A stretch of DNA of 13,409 nt, from assembly GCA_019348095.1 (NCBI GenBank), contig JAHWKC010000033.1, positions 1-13,409 of the forward strand, written 5' to 3'. Origin of the DNA: Pseudomonadota bacterium. Lineage in GTDB: Bacteria > Pseudomonadota > Gammaproteobacteria > Xanthomonadales > Xanthomonadaceae. Of this stretch, positions 12,324-13,409 are shown piece by piece. A model generated the notes under the pieces. The model was not told the DNA's origin and made no database searches. It was given only the letters and a program-made list of their open reading frames with translations. Both the position numbers and the translations under genes were made by a program. Within the stretch, counting starts at the first letter, position 1. Every line of letters starts with the position of its first letter.

Positions 12324-13409
12324 ATGACCATCGCCTGCCCCCCGCCTGCCCCGGCGCCTGACGACACGGCCGAGCGCGAACCGTCGCGCGGCAAGCTCTT
12401 CATCGAAACCCACGGCTGCCAGATGAACGAGTACGACTCGGTCAAGATGGCCGACGTGCTGGCGGCCAGCGACGGTCTGGAGCTGACCACGAAAGTCGAA
12501 GAAGCCGACGTGATCCTGGTTAATACCTGCTCGATCCGCGAAAAAGCCCAGGAAAAGGTATTCAGCCGGCTCGGCCGCTGGAAAAAGCTCAAGGCCGACG
12601 GCAAGCCGGTCCTGATCGGGGTCGGCGGCTGTGTGGCGAGCCAGGAAGGCGAGGCGATCGTCAAGCGCGCGCCCTATGTCGACCTGGTGTTCGGGCCCCA
12701 GACCCTGCACCGGCTGCCCGAACTGATCCGCGACCGCCGCGCGTCCGGCCGGCCACAGGTCGACATCAGCTTTCCGGAGATCGAGAAGTTCGACCGCCTG
12801 CCAGAACCGCGCGCCGAAGGCCCGAGCGCGTTCGTCTCGATCATGGAGGGCTGCAGCAAGTACTGCAGCTTCTGCGTGGTGCCCTACACCCGCGGCGAGG
12901 AGATCAGCCGCCCGTTCGAGGACGTGCTGGTCGAAGTCGCCCAACTGGCGGCGCAGGGGGTGCGCGAGATCAACCTGCTCGGTCAAAACGTCAATGCCTA
13001 TCGCGGACCGTACGGAGATGGCACGTGCGACGGCCCGGGTGCGAGCGAAGCGCAGTATGCCGATCTGGGCCTGCTGATCCGCACCATCGCCCAGATCGAG
13101 GGCATCGGCCGGATCCGCTTCACCACCTCGCACCCACTGGAGTTCTCCGACTCGCTGATCGAGGCGTATCGCGACGTGCCGGAATTGGCCAACTACCTGC
13201 ACCTGCCGGTCCAGGCCGGCAGTGACCGGGTGCTGGCGGCGATGAAACGCGGCTACACCGCGCTCGAGTTCAAGCAGAAGATTCGCAAGCTGCGCGCAGT
13301 GCGGCCTGACATCTCGATCAGCTCCGACTTCATCGTCGGCTTCCCGGGCGAGACCGAGGCCGATTTCGAGAAGACCATGAAGCTGATCCAGGACGTCGGC
13401 TTCGACCAG
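12324..13409 (+). CDS. miaB: tRNA-2-methylthio-N6-dimethylallyladenosine synthase, 3' end missing
   Basis: The first 362 codons of MiaB are present and in frame to the window end. MiaB is a radical SAM methylthiotransferase that converts i6A37 to ms2i6A37 in tRNAs reading UNN codons. The N-terminal UPF0004 domain has its three cluster cysteines at 32 ([12 protein letters not shown]), 69 ([13 protein letters not shown]) and 103 (GGCVASQEG). The radical SAM cluster CSKYCSFC is at 177-184, followed by [36 protein letters not shown] and [12 protein letters not shown]. The C-terminal TRAM domain lies outside. The ATG at 12324 is chosen because the frame upstream is not conserved-looking; its first 20 residues are Pro/Ala-rich. 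A TAAACT at 12311-12316 is a weak -10 candidate. The gene is divergent from the transglycosylase. Confidence 0.97.
   Translation, partial: MTIACPPPAPAPDDTAEREPSRGKLFIETHGCQMNEYDSVKMADVLAASDGLELTTKVEEADVILVNTCSIREKAQEKVFSRLGRWKKLKADGKPVLIGVGGCVASQEGEAIVKRAPYVDLVFGPQTLHRLPELIRDRRASGRPQVDISFPEIEKFDRLPEPRAEGPSAFVSIMEGCSKYCSFCVVPYTRGEEISRPFEDVLVEVAQLAAQGVREINLLGQNVNAYRGPYGDGTCDGPGASEAQYADLGLLIRTIAQIEGIGRIRFTTSHPLEFSDSLIEAYRDVPELANYLHLPVQAGSDRVLAAMKRGYTALEFKQKIRKLRAVRPDISISSDFIVGFPGETEADFEKTMKLIQDVGFDQ

Noticed and set aside
12159..13202. N-terminal extension of the lytic transglycosylase frame (about 348 codons)
   Set aside because: It is antisense to miaB, and a clear signal peptide begins at the ATG at 12158.

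Overview
The window is about 13.4 kb of GC-rich chromosomal DNA. It reads like the core genome of a gammaproteobacterium of the Xanthomonadaceae (Lysobacter, Luteimonas, Stenotrophomonas or Xanthomonas type). Three things suggest this: the petABC-sspA-sspB order, the style of the proteins (SspA with an MAASPRMRN start, cytochrome b with a PVWY Qo motif), and GTAG-headed REP repeats of the kind known from Stenotrophomonas and Xanthomonas. I recognise no phage, transposase, plasmid or defence gene, and no tRNA, rRNA or CRISPR array. Genus is inferred, not proven.

Layout. (1) 1-1518: the start of a short-chain dehydrogenase gene (minus, cut by the window edge) overlaps the stop of grxD (monothiol glutaredoxin, minus). 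Divergent from grxD is sodB (iron superoxide dismutase, plus), with two dyads in the shared promoter region. (2) 1519-1822: sodB terminator, then three inverted pairs of REP elements, the last of which supplies the purK stop codon. (3) 1823-3512: purE-purK (minus), two steps of purine synthesis. (4) 3513-3797: a palindrome-rich repeat. (5) 3798-4921: a Trm112-like gene overlapping nadC (plus). (6) 4982-5791: a membrane-anchored protein with two FHA domains (minus). (7) 5882-6205: a small DUF3301 membrane protein (plus). (8) 6206-6526: a REP pair plus a roughly 56-bp tandem repeat reaching the sspB stop codon. (9) 6527-10910, all minus, in transcription order: petA, petB, petC (cytochrome bc1 complex), sspA, sspB. 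sspA and sspB are separated by 333 bp of repeats. (10) 10911-11210: petA promoter region and another REP pair. (11) 11211-12158: a secreted lytic transglycosylase (minus). (12) 12324 to the end: miaB (plus, incomplete).

Functional links. petABC makes the respiratory bc1 complex. sspA and sspB encode a GST-fold RNA polymerase-associated stress regulator and the ClpXP adaptor. grxD and sodB both concern iron-sulfur and oxidative-stress metabolism and share one promoter region. purE and purK together convert AIR to CAIR. nadC completes de novo synthesis of nicotinate mononucleotide. The genes are mostly well-known families. The least explained material is the repeat DNA, which fills nearly every longer intergenic gap and in three cases runs into or abuts a stop codon.
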